From assembly GCF_001905545.1 (NCBI RefSeq), contig NZ_LIPD01000012.1, positions 186,001 through 250,000 on the forward strand: DNA of 64,000 nt, in the 5' to 3' direction. This document shows positions 47,516 to 56,261 of the stretch, in pieces. A model generated the notes under the pieces. That model did no database searches. It worked only from the letters and a program-made list of their open reading frames with translations, and was not told the DNA's origin. Both the position numbers and the translations under genes were made by a program. This DNA is from Streptomyces sp. CB02056 (GTDB lineage Bacteria > Actinomycetota > Actinomycetes > Streptomycetales > Streptomycetaceae). Numbering within the stretch: position 1 is the first letter of the stretch; each line of letters opens with the position of its first letter.

Positions 47516-48632
47516 GCCAGTCGGCGAAGGCCGCCAGGCCCGGGCCCGGGTCGCGGCGGCCGAGGCCGATCCGGAACCGGTCGGCCGGGGTCGGGGTCAG
47601 CTCCGAGCGGAAGATCCCGGCGGGCAGCAGCAGCACGCCCGCCTGCTCGACCAGCGCGGTACAGAACTCCTCCACGCCGTCCGGGCCCAGGTAGCGCGGG
47701 AAGGCGACGCAGCCGCCGTCCGGCGCGCGCCACTCGAAGAGGTCGGCGAACTCGGCGAAGAAGGCGTCGAACAGCGGCAGGTTCCCGGCGATGATCGCGC
47801 GGTTGCGGGCCAGGATGCGGTCGCGGGCGGTGATCGCGATCCGGGCCAGCACCTCGCTCGGCGCCGAGTTGCAGATCGTGGTGTAGTGCTTGGCCCGCTC
47901 CAGGCGCGAGCGCAGCTCCTGGTCCCGGCAGGCGATCCAGCCGATCCGCAGGCCGGGCAGGCCGAGCGACTTGGAGGTCACGTTGAGCGAGAGGGCCCGC
48001 TCGGAGAGGTCGGCGGCCTGCGGCAGGGCGCGGGCCGGGTCGCGCTCCAGGCCGCGGTAGACCTCGTCCGAGAACAGCCGGACACCGCGCTCGTCGCAGA
48101 GCTCGGCCAGCCGGACGAAGTCGGCGGCGTCGATCACCGTGCCGGTCGGGTTGTTCGGGAAGTTGACCGACAGCACCCTGGTGTTCGGCCGCAGCGCCGC
48201 CTCGACCGCGTCCAGGTCCAGCGCCCAGTCCCGCTCCGGGTCCAGCGCGACGCCGGTGACCTCGCAGAGCGAGAGCGGGACGGTCTCGGCGGACTGGTAG
48301 TTCGGGGTCAGCACCACCGCGTGGTCCCCCGGTTCGAGCAGGACCTGCATGGCGAGGTTGAGCCCCTCCTGGGCGCCGCCGAAGCAGATCACGTCGTCCT
48401 CGCCGACCCGCTCGTACATCCCGGCGACGGCGCGGCGCAGCCCGGGGTCGCCGAAGGTCTCGGTGTAGCCGAGGGCCAGGGTGTCCCAGGCCTCGCGGTC
48501 CTCGGGGCCCGCCAGGGCGAGCAGCTCGGCCATCGTCATGGTCTGCGCGTCGGAGGCGGTGAGGTGGTGGCGGGCGGTGAACTCCCAGCGCGAGAAGTGG
48601 GTTTCGAGCCGGAAGTCGGGGAGCCGGGTCAC
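47502..48632 (-). CDS. Fold-type I aminotransferase
   Basis: The 376-residue protein has the class I/II aminotransferase core: FGGAQEGLNLAMQVLLEPGDHAVVLTPNYQS, NFPNNPTGTVI, SDEVYRGLE, the PLP lysine in LNVTSKSLGLPGLRIGW, and RFRIGLGRR (substrate carboxylate Arg). The N-terminus (DFRLETHFSRWEF...) resembles enzymes near capreomycidine synthase and amino-acid aminotransferases, so a substrate is not assigned. GTG 48632 overlaps the stop of the YheO-like regulator (GTGA), so the pair is coupled and the regulator likely controls it. The 19-bp repeat array follows the stop. Confidence 0.85.
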   Translation of the reverse strand: MTRLPDFRLETHFSRWEFTARHHLTASDAQTMTMAELLALAGPEDREAWDTLALGYTETFGDPGLRRAVAGMYERVGEDDVICFGGAQEGLNLAMQVLLEPGDHAVVLTPNYQSAETVPLSLCEVTGVALDPERDWALDLDAVEAALRPNTRVLSVNFPNNPTGTVIDAADFVRLAELCDERGVRLFSDEVYRGLERDPARALPQAADLSERALSLNVTSKSLGLPGLRIGWIACRDQELRSRLERAKHYTTICNSAPSEVLARIAITARDRILARNRAIIAGNLPLFDAFFAEFADLFEWRAPDGGCVAFPRYLGPDGVEEFCTALVEQAGVLLLPAGIFRSELTPTPADRFRIGLGRRDPGPGLAAFADWLRKR

Positions 48633-49285
48633 TGGTGGTCCTCCTCGCCGGGGCCCGCAGGGTGCTGCTTGAGCTCGGCGAGCAGGCTGTAGGCGCTGGA
48701 GCGGGAGATCCGCAGCGCGGTGGCGACGACGGGGACGGCGCGCCGGACGGCGAACACGCCCGCCCGGTCGAGTTCGCCCAGGACGGCGAGCCGGTCCTCG
48801 CGGGTGAAGCGCTCCAGCGGGCGGCCCTGGGCGCGGACGTACCCGCCGACCACGTCGTTGATCCGCTCGGTCCAGTCGCGCTCGAAGAGCGGTTCGGGGC
48901 GCGGCGCGGTGGGGGCGGCGAAGCCGGCCAGCAGGGCGGCGGCCTGCTCCAGCGGGCCGCGGTCGAGGTTGACGCAGAGCACCGCGGTGGGCTTCCCGTC
49001 GTCGTCGCGCAGTACGGCGCTGACGGAGGAGAGCCGGCGTCCGTCGGGCAGCAGCTTCGCGTACGGGCCGTAGACGTCGGGGGCGGAGGGGTCGATCCCG
49101 TCGAGCTCGCCGAGCAGTGACGGGTCGCCGGGGGCCCGGGGGGTCATCGGGTTCCAGACGGCGAGGACCCGGTCGGTGGCGGTGTCGTGCAGTACGACCT
49201 CGGCGTACGGGCCGAGCAGCAGGGCCACCGCGCGGCAGACCGGGGACCAGGTCCGTACGCGGGGGTCGGGGTTTTCCGAGGACAT
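48629..49285 (-). CDS. YheO/DauR-type PAS-HTH regulator
   Basis: The 218-residue protein has an N-terminal YheO-like PAS domain (VCRAVALLLGPYAEVVLHDTATDRVLAVWNP, then the conserved KLLPDGRRLSSVSAVLRDDDGKPTAVLCVNLD). A C-terminal helix-turn-helix (VVATALRISRSSAYSLLAELK) follows a helical linker. DauR, the best studied member, responds to D-arginine and controls its catabolism. Coupling to an aminotransferase gene suggests an amino acid or related amine as ligand. The initiator is the ATG at 49285. The gene ends with GTGA overlap. Confidence 0.85.
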   Translation of the reverse strand: MSSENPDPRVRTWSPVCRAVALLLGPYAEVVLHDTATDRVLAVWNPMTPRAPGDPSLLGELDGIDPSAPDVYGPYAKLLPDGRRLSSVSAVLRDDDGKPTAVLCVNLDRGPLEQAAALLAGFAAPTAPRPEPLFERDWTERINDVVGGYVRAQGRPLERFTREDRLAVLGELDRAGVFAVRRAVPVVATALRISRSSAYSLLAELKQHPAGPGEEDHQ

Positions 49286-49333
49286 GCCTGGACTGTACGT
49301 CCGGATCGGACACTTGGTCCAGGGCTTTTCGCG

Positions 49334-49371
49334 CCCCGGGCCCCGCCGGAGGGTTCCGGCGGGGCCCGGGG
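49334..49371 (-). terminator. Terminator after the YVTN propeller gene
   Basis: A perfect 17-bp stem (49334-49350 and 49355-49371) with a GGGT loop lies just downstream of the minus-strand stop at 49386 and before the YheO-like start. Confidence 0.85.
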
Positions 49372-49385
49372 CGGCTGCCCGTGCG

Positions 49386-51035
49386 CTACTTGCAGGTGAT
49401 CAGCAGCCCGAGCACCGCGGAGCAGCTGCGGGTGGCCCGGCTGGTGGCGGGCGACGGGTCGGCGGGCGCCCCGGCGGTGCGCGCCACGGTGACGTCCCAG
49501 CTGCGGAGCAGGGTGAGCAGGCCGACGCCGACCGAGAAGTGCCGGGTGGTGCTCGCGCCCTTGGCCAGCGGCGCGGTCAGCGCGCAGTTCAGCTTCCCGG
49601 CGGCGACGGTGCAGTCGCCGGAGGTCGTGGTCAGCCCGGCGGGCAGGTCGGCGGCGACGGTGGCCGTGGTCACCGGGTCGGGGCCCTGGCCGGTGAGGGT
49701 GACGGTGTAGTCGACCCGGCTGGAGAGCAGCCCGGTGACCGGGGTCGCGGTGAGCGCGACGCCCAGGTGGGCGGCCGGAGCCGTGTAGGTGAAGCGGTCG
49801 GCGGCGACGGCCGCGCTGGTGCCGCCGGGCCCGGTGACCCGCACGTCCACGGCTCCGGCGAGAGTGGTGGCGGGGGCGGTCGCGGTGCAGCTGGTCTTCG
49901 TGCAGCTGAACGAGGTGGCGGCGCCGGCCGCGCCGAAGGTCACGGCGGTGGCGCCGGCCAGGTCGGTGCCGGTGATGGTCACCGCGGTGCCGCCCGTCCC
50001 GGAGCCGCCGTTCGGGCTGATCGCGGTCACGTCCGGCACCGGCAGCGGGAAGGTCACCACGTCGACGGCGCTGCCGGTGAAGTCGGCGAGGTAGCCGTGC
50101 CGCCCGTCGGCGGTCAGGGCCAGGCTGTACGGGCTGGCGCCCACCGGGACGGTCGCGGTGACCGTCCGGCTCGCGGTGTCCACCACGCTCAGGGTGTTGT
50201 CGGCGTAGTTGGAGACGTAGGCCGCCGTGCCGTCCGGGGAGACGGTCACCGCGTAGGGGCCGGAGCCGACGGCGACGGTGCCGAGGACCGTACCGGCCGC
50301 GGTGTCGATCACGGCGGCGGTGCCGTCGTCGCCGTCGGCGGTCCACAGCCGGGTGCCGTCCGGGCTGAGCGCGAGGCCGAAGACGCCGTGGCCGACCGGG
50401 ACGGTGCCGCTCACCGTGCCGCTCGCGGTGTCGACCACGGTGACGGCCTTGGCGCCGGACGCGGCGACGTACAGCCGGGCGCCGTCCGGGGAGACGGCCA
50501 GGCCGTGCGGCTCGGCGCCGACCGGCACGGTCGCGGTCACGGTGTCGGACGACGTGTCCAGCACGCTCACGGTGTTGGCGGCGGCGTTGCTCACGTAGGC
50601 GCGGGAGCCGTTCGGCGCGAGGGCGAGGCCCCAGGGCTGGGCGCCGACCGGGACGGTCGCGGTGACGGCGTCGGTCGCGGTGTCCACGACGCTGACGGTG
50701 TTGTCCAGGTGGTGGGTCAGGTAGGCCCGGTGCCCGTCGGGCGACACGGCCACGGCGTACGAGCCGGACCCGGCGGTGAAGCCGCCGGACACGGTGTTGC
50801 TCGTGGTGTCGAGCACGCTGACGGCGCCGCTGCTCTGGCTGGTCACATAGGCGTGGCCGCCGTCCGGCGTCAGCGCGACGCCCGCCGGGTACGGCGCCAC
50901 CGCCAGGTGCGCGGCGACGGCCGGCGGCGGTGTGACGGCCTCGGCGGTCGCGGGCAGCGACAGCAGTGCGGCCGTGGTCGCGGATATCGCGGCCACGGCC
51001 GTCCGGGTACGACGGGGTGTGCGGGGTGTTCTCAC
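49386..51035 (-). CDS. Secreted YVTN beta-propeller, IPT and DUF11 protein
   Basis: The 549-residue protein has a signal peptide (about 10-33), then seven repeats of about 42 residues with the YVTN motif (GHAYVTSQSSGAVSVLDTT, RAYLTHHLDNTVSVVDTA, RAYVSNAAANTVSVLDTS and so on). These form a beta-propeller (about 40-335). An IPT/TIG domain (about 340-425, with TKTSCTATAPAT) and a DUF11-like domain (about 430-515) follow, with a cysteine-containing C-terminus. Such proteins are found on actinomycete surfaces and may bind ligands or take part in adhesion. No enzyme motif is seen. It is transcribed alone. Confidence 0.87.
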   Translation of the reverse strand: MRTPRTPRRTRTAVAAISATTAALLSLPATAEAVTPPPAVAAHLAVAPYPAGVALTPDGGHAYVTSQSSGAVSVLDTTSNTVSGGFTAGSGSYAVAVSPDGHRAYLTHHLDNTVSVVDTATDAVTATVPVGAQPWGLALAPNGSRAYVSNAAANTVSVLDTSSDTVTATVPVGAEPHGLAVSPDGARLYVAASGAKAVTVVDTASGTVSGTVPVGHGVFGLALSPDGTRLWTADGDDGTAAVIDTAAGTVLGTVAVGSGPYAVTVSPDGTAAYVSNYADNTLSVVDTASRTVTATVPVGASPYSLALTADGRHGYLADFTGSAVDVVTFPLPVPDVTAISPNGGSGTGGTAVTITGTDLAGATAVTFGAAGAATSFSCTKTSCTATAPATTLAGAVDVRVTGPGGTSAAVAADRFTYTAPAAHLGVALTATPVTGLLSSRVDYTVTLTGQGPDPVTTATVAADLPAGLTTTSGDCTVAAGKLNCALTAPLAKGASTTRHFSVGVGLLTLLRSWDVTVARTAGAPADPSPATSRATRSCSAVLGLLITCK

Positions 51036-51263
51036 GGGTCTCTCCAGCTGCTCGGCACGGACGAACGTGTGGTGGTGCTGTGGTGGGTTCGGAGCCGGGG
51101 GAAGCGTAGAAGCCGCCCTGACTTTCCGTCAGGGAGTGACTACTAATGTCGCCAAATGTTCAGATCCGATCGCCGCGCGAGGGTGCACGAACCCGCCACG
51201 GCCCCGACCGGGCCGAGGGCTCCGGATCGACGTGACCGGGGTCTCGATCGACGTCGTGCAGAA

Positions 51264-51286
51264 AATTGGAGTTGCGGAGTCGCATT
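51264..51286. promoter_or_regulatory. Candidate NsrR operator at nsrR
   Basis: AATTGGAGTTGCGGAGTCGCATT is a 23-bp element 16 bp before the nsrR start. Its reverse orientation matches the hmp operator at 15 of 23 positions, including AAnTGG and TCGCATT, and it has the 11-1-11 layout of Streptomyces NsrR sites. Confidence 0.6.
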
Positions 51287-51302
51287 CGATAGCGTTCCGA
51301 AC

Positions 51303-51752
51303 GTGAGGCTGACCAAGAGCACCGACATCGCCCTGCGGATCGCCATGCGACTGGCCGTCCTGGGCGAGGGCGACAACCCGACCACCCGCGAGGTGGCCGC
51401 GTCCGTCGGCGTGCCGTACACCCACGCGGCGAAGGTGGTCAGCCGGCTGCAGCACCTGGGGGTGGTGGAGGCCCGGCGCGGTCGCGGCGGCGGGCTGATG
51501 CTCACCTTCGCCGGGCGGACCGGTTCGCTCGGACTGCTGCTGCGGGAGCTGGAAGGGGTCGGCGACGTGGTCGGCTGCGAGGACGACCCGCCCTGCCCGC
51601 TGCGGGCCGCGTGCCGGCTGCGCGGAGCACTGCGGGGCGCCCAGGAGGCGTTCTTCGCCGCGCTCGACCACCTCTCCATCGACGACCTGGTGGCCTCCCC
51701 CACCGGGCCGGTCCTGCTCAGCCTCACCGCGAGACCCGCCGACACCGCCTGA
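51303..51752 (+). CDS. nsrR: Nitric-oxide sensing repressor NsrR
   Basis: The 149-residue protein is an Rrf2-family regulator. It has an N-terminal winged helix (TKSTDIALRIAMRLAVL, REVAASVGVPYTHAAKVVSRLQHLGVVEARRGRGGG) and a later CEDDPPCPLRAAC motif. The three cysteines have the x5-x5 spacing of the [4Fe-4S] ligands of Streptomyces NsrR. Nitric oxide destroys the cluster and releases DNA. It stands directly upstream of hmp and has a matching operator at its own promoter, so autoregulation and hmp repression are likely. GTG 51303 is used because it starts the conserved MRLTKSTD sequence. Confidence 0.93.
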   Translation: MRLTKSTDIALRIAMRLAVLGEGDNPTTREVAASVGVPYTHAAKVVSRLQHLGVVEARRGRGGGLMLTFAGRTGSLGLLLRELEGVGDVVGCEDDPPCPLRAACRLRGALRGAQEAFFAALDHLSIDDLVASPTGPVLLSLTARPADTA

Positions 51753-51847
51753 CCCACCGGCGTCACCGGCACCGCCGGACCCACCGAGACCGCCGGACCC
51801 ACCGGCCGATCGGCCCACCGGGGCCGCGCGCCTCTTTCACAGCCTTT

Positions 51848-51870
51848 AATGCGAATCTCAGATACCAGTT
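51848..51870. promoter_or_regulatory. NsrR operator at hmp
   Basis: AATGCGAATCTCAGATACCAGTT (11-1-11 palindrome) closely resembles published Streptomyces hmpA operators. It ends 13 bp before the hmp start, in the promoter region. Confidence 0.8.
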
Positions 51871-51883
51871 AGGAGCCCGACTG

Positions 51884-53065
51884 ATGCTGTCCGCGAAGTC
51901 CACCGAGGTCATCGAGGCCACCCTGCCCGTCGTGGGCGCCGCCATCGGCGACATCACCCCGCGCTTCTACGACCGGCTGTTCGCCGCGCACCCGGAGCTG
52001 CTGCGCGACCTCTTCAACCGGGGCAACCAGGCCAACGGCACCCAGCGCGAGGCGCTGGCCGGCTCGATAGCCGCCTTCGCCACCGCCCTGATCGCCCACC
52101 CGGACCAGCGGCCGGACGCGATGCTCGCCCGCATCGCCCACAAGCACGTCTCGGTCGGCATCGACAGCAGCCAGTACAAGATCGTCCACGAGCACCTGTT
52201 CGCCGCCATCGTGGAGGTGCTCGGCGAGGCCGTCACCCCCGAGGTCGCCGCCGCCTGGGACGAGGTCTACTGGCTGATGGCCAACGCGCTGATCGCCGTC
52301 GAGGACCGGCTGCGCGCCGAGGCCGCCGCCGGCGGCGACCCGGCCGACCTGTGGCGCCCCTACACCGTGATCGCCCGCCACCAGGAGACCGAGGCCGTCA
52401 CCAGCTACCTGGTCCGCCCCGCCGACGGCCGCCCCGTCCCGGCCTTCCGCCCCGGCCAGTACGTCTCGGTGCGCACCGAACTGGCCGACGGCGCCCGGCA
52501 GATCCGCCAGTACAGCCTCTCCGGCGGCGCCGACGGCGCGCTGCGCTTCAGCGTCAAGCGCGAGGACGGCGGCGAGGTCTCCGGCCACCTGCACGACCAC
52601 CTGAAGGCCGGCGACCCCGTCGAACTGGCGCCCCCGCTGGGCGACATCGCCCTGGCCGACGGCGACGGCCCGGTGCTGCTCGCCTCCGCCGGCATCGGCA
52701 ACACCCCGATGACCGCCATGCTCGACCACCTCGCCACCACCGGCTCCACCCGGCGGATCGTCTCCGTCCACGGCGACCGCGACCAGCTGAGCCACGCCTT
52801 CCGGGCCGAGCTGGCACGGCTCACCGCCGACCTGCCGAACGCGGACTCGCACGTCTTCTACGAGCGGCCGCTCGGCGAGTGGCCGGCCGAGCGCACCGGC
52901 CTGGTGGACCTCTCCACCGTCGAGGTCCCGGCCGGCACCACCGCCTACCTCTGCGGGCCGCTCCCCTTCCTGCGCGCCGTCCGCGAGCAGCTGCTGACCG
53001 CGGGCGTCCCGGCGGCGGACATCCACTACGAGGTGTTCGGGCCGGACCTCTGGCTCGGCGCCTGA
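51884..53065 (+). CDS. hmp: Flavohaemoglobin (nitric oxide dioxygenase)
   Basis: The 393-residue protein has an N-terminal globin (about 1-135: TPRFYDRLFAAHPELLRDLFNRGNQANGTQREAL, and ARIAHKHVSVGIDSSQY with the haem-ligand histidine). A FAD-binding domain (about 150-250, RQYSLSG, FRPGQYVSV) and an NAD-binding domain (about 260-390, LLASAGIGNTPMTAML, YLCGPLPFLRAVR) follow. It oxidises nitric oxide to nitrate using O2 and NAD(P)H. The gene sits 131 bp after nsrR, with an NsrR palindrome immediately upstream, so induction by nitric oxide is expected. ATG 51884 has AGGAG. Confidence 0.96.
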   Translation: MLSAKSTEVIEATLPVVGAAIGDITPRFYDRLFAAHPELLRDLFNRGNQANGTQREALAGSIAAFATALIAHPDQRPDAMLARIAHKHVSVGIDSSQYKIVHEHLFAAIVEVLGEAVTPEVAAAWDEVYWLMANALIAVEDRLRAEAAAGGDPADLWRPYTVIARHQETEAVTSYLVRPADGRPVPAFRPGQYVSVRTELADGARQIRQYSLSGGADGALRFSVKREDGGEVSGHLHDHLKAGDPVELAPPLGDIALADGDGPVLLASAGIGNTPMTAMLDHLATTGSTRRIVSVHGDRDQLSHAFRAELARLTADLPNADSHVFYERPLGEWPAERTGLVDLSTVEVPAGTTAYLCGPLPFLRAVREQLLTAGVPAADIHYEVFGPDLWLGA

Positions 53066-53272
53066 GGCCTTGAGCCCCTGAGTCCCGGCGGCTGACGTCC
53101 CCGGTCGAGGTCGCACGGCCGAAGTCCCACCGCGGCACCGGTCCGCTCGGTACGATCACGAGCGGTCCGGTGCCGTTCGACTTCCGGCGTCCGGCAGTTC
53201 GGCATCCGGCGGTTCGACCGTCCGGCGGTTCGGGCGTCCGGCGGGGATCCGGTTCGGCAGAAGGGAGCCCGG

Positions 53273-54034
53273 ATGCGGGTCGCGCTGTTCGCCACCTGCG
53301 TCAACGACGCGCTGTTCCCCGCCACGGCGGTGGCCACCGTCCGGCTGCTGGAACGGCTCGGCGTGACGGTGGACTTCCCCGCCGGGCAGACCTGCTGCGG
53401 GCAGCCGCAGTACAACACCGGCTACCGCAGGGGCTGCGAGCCGCTGGTCCGGCGGACCGCGAAGGCGTTCGCCGGGTACGACCACGTGGTGACGCCCTCG
53501 GGCTCCTGCGTGGCGATGGTCCGGGACAACTACCCCCGGATCGGCGCCAGGGCGGCGACCGAGGGCCGGGGCACCGAACTCGCCGACCTGGCCACCGACC
53601 TGGTGCCCCGGGTGGTCGAGCTGACCGAGTTCCTGACCGACGTGCTCGGCGTCGAGGACGTCGGCGCGTACTTCCCGCACACCGTCACCTACCACCCCTC
53701 CTGCCACGGCCTGCGCCTGCTCGGCCTCGGCGGGCGCCCGCGCCGGCTGCTGGACGCCGTCGAGGGCCTGGAGCTGGTCGAGCTGCCCGGGGCCGAGGAG
53801 TGCTGCGGCTTCGGCGGCACCTTCGCGGTCAAGAACTCGGCGGTCTCGGCGGCCATGGCCGAGGACAAGATCGCCAACGCGCTCGGCACCGGCGCCCGCG
53901 TGCTCTGCGGCGCCGACAACTCCTGCCTGCTGCACCTCGGCGGCACCCTGCGCCGTCAGGGCGCGCCGCTGCGGCCGCTGCACCTGGCGGAGATCCTGGC
54001 CAGTACCGAGGAGCACCCCTGGAGGCCCGTGTGA
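53273..54034 (+). CDS. lutA: L-lactate utilization protein A
   Basis: The 253-residue protein has two cysteine-rich CCG domains (PAGQTCCGQPQYNTGYRRGCEPL with SGSCVAM, and TYHPSCHGLRLLG, ECCGFGGTFAVKN, ADNSCLLHLGG). These make it a heterodisulphide-reductase-like iron-sulphur protein of the LutA/YkgE family. LutABC oxidise L-lactate to pyruvate, donating electrons to the quinone pool. The TGA overlaps the GTG of lutB (GTGA). No LutR-type regulator lies next to it. Confidence 0.92.
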   Translation: MRVALFATCVNDALFPATAVATVRLLERLGVTVDFPAGQTCCGQPQYNTGYRRGCEPLVRRTAKAFAGYDHVVTPSGSCVAMVRDNYPRIGARAATEGRGTELADLATDLVPRVVELTEFLTDVLGVEDVGAYFPHTVTYHPSCHGLRLLGLGGRPRRLLDAVEGLELVELPGAEECCGFGGTFAVKNSAVSAAMAEDKIANALGTGARVLCGADNSCLLHLGGTLRRQGAPLRPLHLAEILASTEEHPWRPV

Positions 54035-55446
54035 GCGGTACGTTCCTCGGCATGCCCGCCTTCCCGCAGGCCGCCGCCAAGGCCGTACGGGACGAGCGGC
54101 TGCGCGCCAACCTGCGGCACGCCACCCGCACCATCCGCGACAAGCGGGCCCGGGCGGTCGCCGAACTCGCCGACTGGGACCGGCTGCGCGCCGCCGGGAA
54201 GGCGATCAAGGACCACACGCTGCGCCACCTCGACCGCTACCTGGTGCAGTTGGAGGAGTCCGTCACGGCGGCCGGCGGCACCGTGCACTGGGCCGCCGAC
54301 GCCGAGGAGGCCAACCGGATCGTCGCCGGACTGGTCAAGGCCACCGGGCGGACCGAGGTCGTCAAGGTCAAGTCGATGGCCACCCAGGAGATCGAGCTCA
54401 ACGAGGCGCTGGCGGCCGAGGGGATCACCGCCTACGAGACCGATCTCGCCGAGCTGATCGTGCAGTTGAGCGACGACCGGCCCTCGCACATCCTGGTGCC
54501 GGCGATCCACCGCAACCGGGCGGAGATCCGGCAGGTCTTCGCGGACCGGATGGCCTCCTGGGGCCGCCCGGCGCCCAGGGGCCTCACCGACTCGCCCGCC
54601 GAACTCGCCGAGGCCGCCCGGCTGCACCTGCGGGAGAAGTTCCTGCGCGCCGAAGTCGCCGTCTCCGGCGCCAACTTCATGGTCGCCGAGACCGGCACCC
54701 TGGTGGTGGTCGAGTCCGAGGGCAACGGCCGGATGTGCCTCACCCTGCCGCGCACGCTGATCTCGGTGGTCGGGATCGAGAAGGTCGTGCCGACCTGGCG
54801 GGACCTGGAGGTCTTCCTCCAGCTGCTCCCCCGCTCCTCCACCGCCGAGCGGATGAACCCGTACACCTCGCTCTGGACCGGGACGACGGAGGGCGACGGC
54901 CCGTCCGAGTTCCACCTGGTGCTGCTGGACAACGGCCGCACCACCGCGCTGGCCGACCAGGTCGGCCGCCAGGCGCTGCGCTGCATCCGCTGCTCGGCCT
55001 GCCTCAACGTCTGCCCGGTGTACGAGCGGGCCGGCGGGCACGCCTACGGCTCGGTCTACCCGGGGCCGATCGGCGCCATCCTGACGCCCCAACTGCGCGG
55101 CACCGCGAGCCCGGTGGACGCCTCGCTGCCGTACGCCTCCTCGCTCTGCGGGGCCTGCTACGAGGTCTGCCCGGTCGCGATCGACATCCCCGAGGTGCTG
55201 GTGCACCTGCGCGAGCGGGTCGCCGAGCAGGGCGGGCACCCGCTGGAGCGGGCCGCGATGGCCGCCGCCGGGTTCGTGCTGGACCACCCGGCGGCGCTCG
55301 CCGCCGCCGAGCGGCTGGCCGGGCGCACCCGGTCGCTGCACCCACGCCGGCTACCCGGGCCGGGGCGGGCCTGGACCGACACCCGGGACCTGCCGGAGGT
55401 GCCGGCCGAACCGTTCCGCGACTGGTGGCGGAGGAACCGCACATGA
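54031..55446 (+). CDS. lutB: L-lactate utilization iron-sulphur protein B
   Basis: The 471-residue protein has the LutB layout: a LUD-type N-terminal domain (about 60-300, EVVKVKSMATQEIELNEALAAEGITAYETDLAELIVQL, AVSGANFMVAETGTLVVVESEGNGRMC) and a C-terminal ferredoxin-type region. That region has CIRCSACLNVCPVYERAGGHAYGSVYPGPIGA and CGACYEVCPVAIDIPE, two [4Fe-4S] sites. It is coupled to lutA by GTGA and to lutC by ATGA. It forms the electron-transfer core of lactate oxidation. Confidence 0.93.
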   Translation: MSGTFLGMPAFPQAAAKAVRDERLRANLRHATRTIRDKRARAVAELADWDRLRAAGKAIKDHTLRHLDRYLVQLEESVTAAGGTVHWAADAEEANRIVAGLVKATGRTEVVKVKSMATQEIELNEALAAEGITAYETDLAELIVQLSDDRPSHILVPAIHRNRAEIRQVFADRMASWGRPAPRGLTDSPAELAEAARLHLREKFLRAEVAVSGANFMVAETGTLVVVESEGNGRMCLTLPRTLISVVGIEKVVPTWRDLEVFLQLLPRSSTAERMNPYTSLWTGTTEGDGPSEFHLVLLDNGRTTALADQVGRQALRCIRCSACLNVCPVYERAGGHAYGSVYPGPIGAILTPQLRGTASPVDASLPYASSLCGACYEVCPVAIDIPEVLVHLRERVAEQGGHPLERAAMAAAGFVLDHPAALAAAERLAGRTRSLHPRRLPGPGRAWTDTRDLPEVPAEPFRDWWRRNRT

Positions 55447-56261
55447 CCGCATCCGACCGGCCCGACCGGCCCGAACGTCCGTCGAACTCCCGGGAGTTGG
55501 TGCTCGGCCGGATCCGGGCTGCCCTCGGCGACGCCGCCGGGGTGGCCGAACAGCCGCTGCCCCGCGACTACCTGACGGCGCACGTTCCGACGGACGACCC
55601 GGCGGCGGTGCTCGACCTGCTGCACCGCAACCTGGCCGACTACCGGGCCCTGGTGCACCGCTGCCACGAGGACGAACTGCCGCGCCGGATCGCCGGGTTG
55701 CTGGTGGAGCGGGGCAGCCGTACGGTCGTGGTGCCGGCCGGGCTGCCGACCGGCTGGCTCACCGCGGCCGAGGCCGAGGGGGTCGAACTCCTCCCGGACG
55801 ACGGGACGCTGACCGCCGCCCGGCTGGACGCCGTGGACAGCGTGGTGACCGGCTGCGCGCTGGCCGTCGCCGAGACCGGGACGATCGTGCTGGACGCCGG
55901 ACCGGGCCAGGGGCGACGGCTGCTCTCGCTCGTCCCCGACCACCACGTCTGCGTGGTGCGGGCCCCGGAGCAGGTCGTCGCCTCGGTGCCGCTCGCGCTG
56001 CCCCGGCTGGATCCGGTGCGGCCGCAGACCTGGATCTCGGGGCCGTCCGCCACCAGCGACATCGAGCTGGACCGGGTGGAGGGGGTGCACGGGCCGCGCA
56101 CCCTGGAGGTGCTGCTGGTCACCGCGGCGCCGGAGCCGGACGGCATCCGGGGCGGCGCCGGGGGGCGACACCGTCACTCCGGCCTGAGCTCCAGGGTGCA
56201 GCACTTCGCCCCGCCGCCGCCCTTCAGCAGCTCCGAGACGTCCACCGGGACGGGCTGGTAG
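55443..56261 (+). CDS. lutC: L-lactate utilization protein C with extended tail
   Basis: The 272-residue protein has the LUD domain with GRIRAALGDA, VTGCALAVAETGTIVLDAGPGQGRRLLSLVPDHHVCVV and TSDIELDRVEGVHGPRTLEVLLV, which are typical of LutC. LutC proteins normally end close to that last motif (nt ~56121 here). This one continues about 46 more residues, the last 29 or so being antisense to the convergent DDAH gene (overlap 56174-56261). The extension is low-complexity and may be a product of stop-codon loss. The ATG overlaps the lutB stop (ATGA). Confidence 0.9.
   Translation: MTASDRPDRPERPSNSRELVLGRIRAALGDAAGVAEQPLPRDYLTAHVPTDDPAAVLDLLHRNLADYRALVHRCHEDELPRRIAGLLVERGSRTVVVPAGLPTGWLTAAEAEGVELLPDDGTLTAARLDAVDSVVTGCALAVAETGTIVLDAGPGQGRRLLSLVPDHHVCVVRAPEQVVASVPLALPRLDPVRPQTWISGPSATSDIELDRVEGVHGPRTLEVLLVTAAPEPDGIRGGAGGRHRHSGLSSRVQHFAPPPPFSSSETSTGTGW

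Noticed and set aside
49308..49324. DasR-like site upstream of the YheO-type regulator (CTTGGTCCAGGGC)
   Set aside because: Only one half-site matches, and the dyad is broken by an inserted base and an unmatched right arm.
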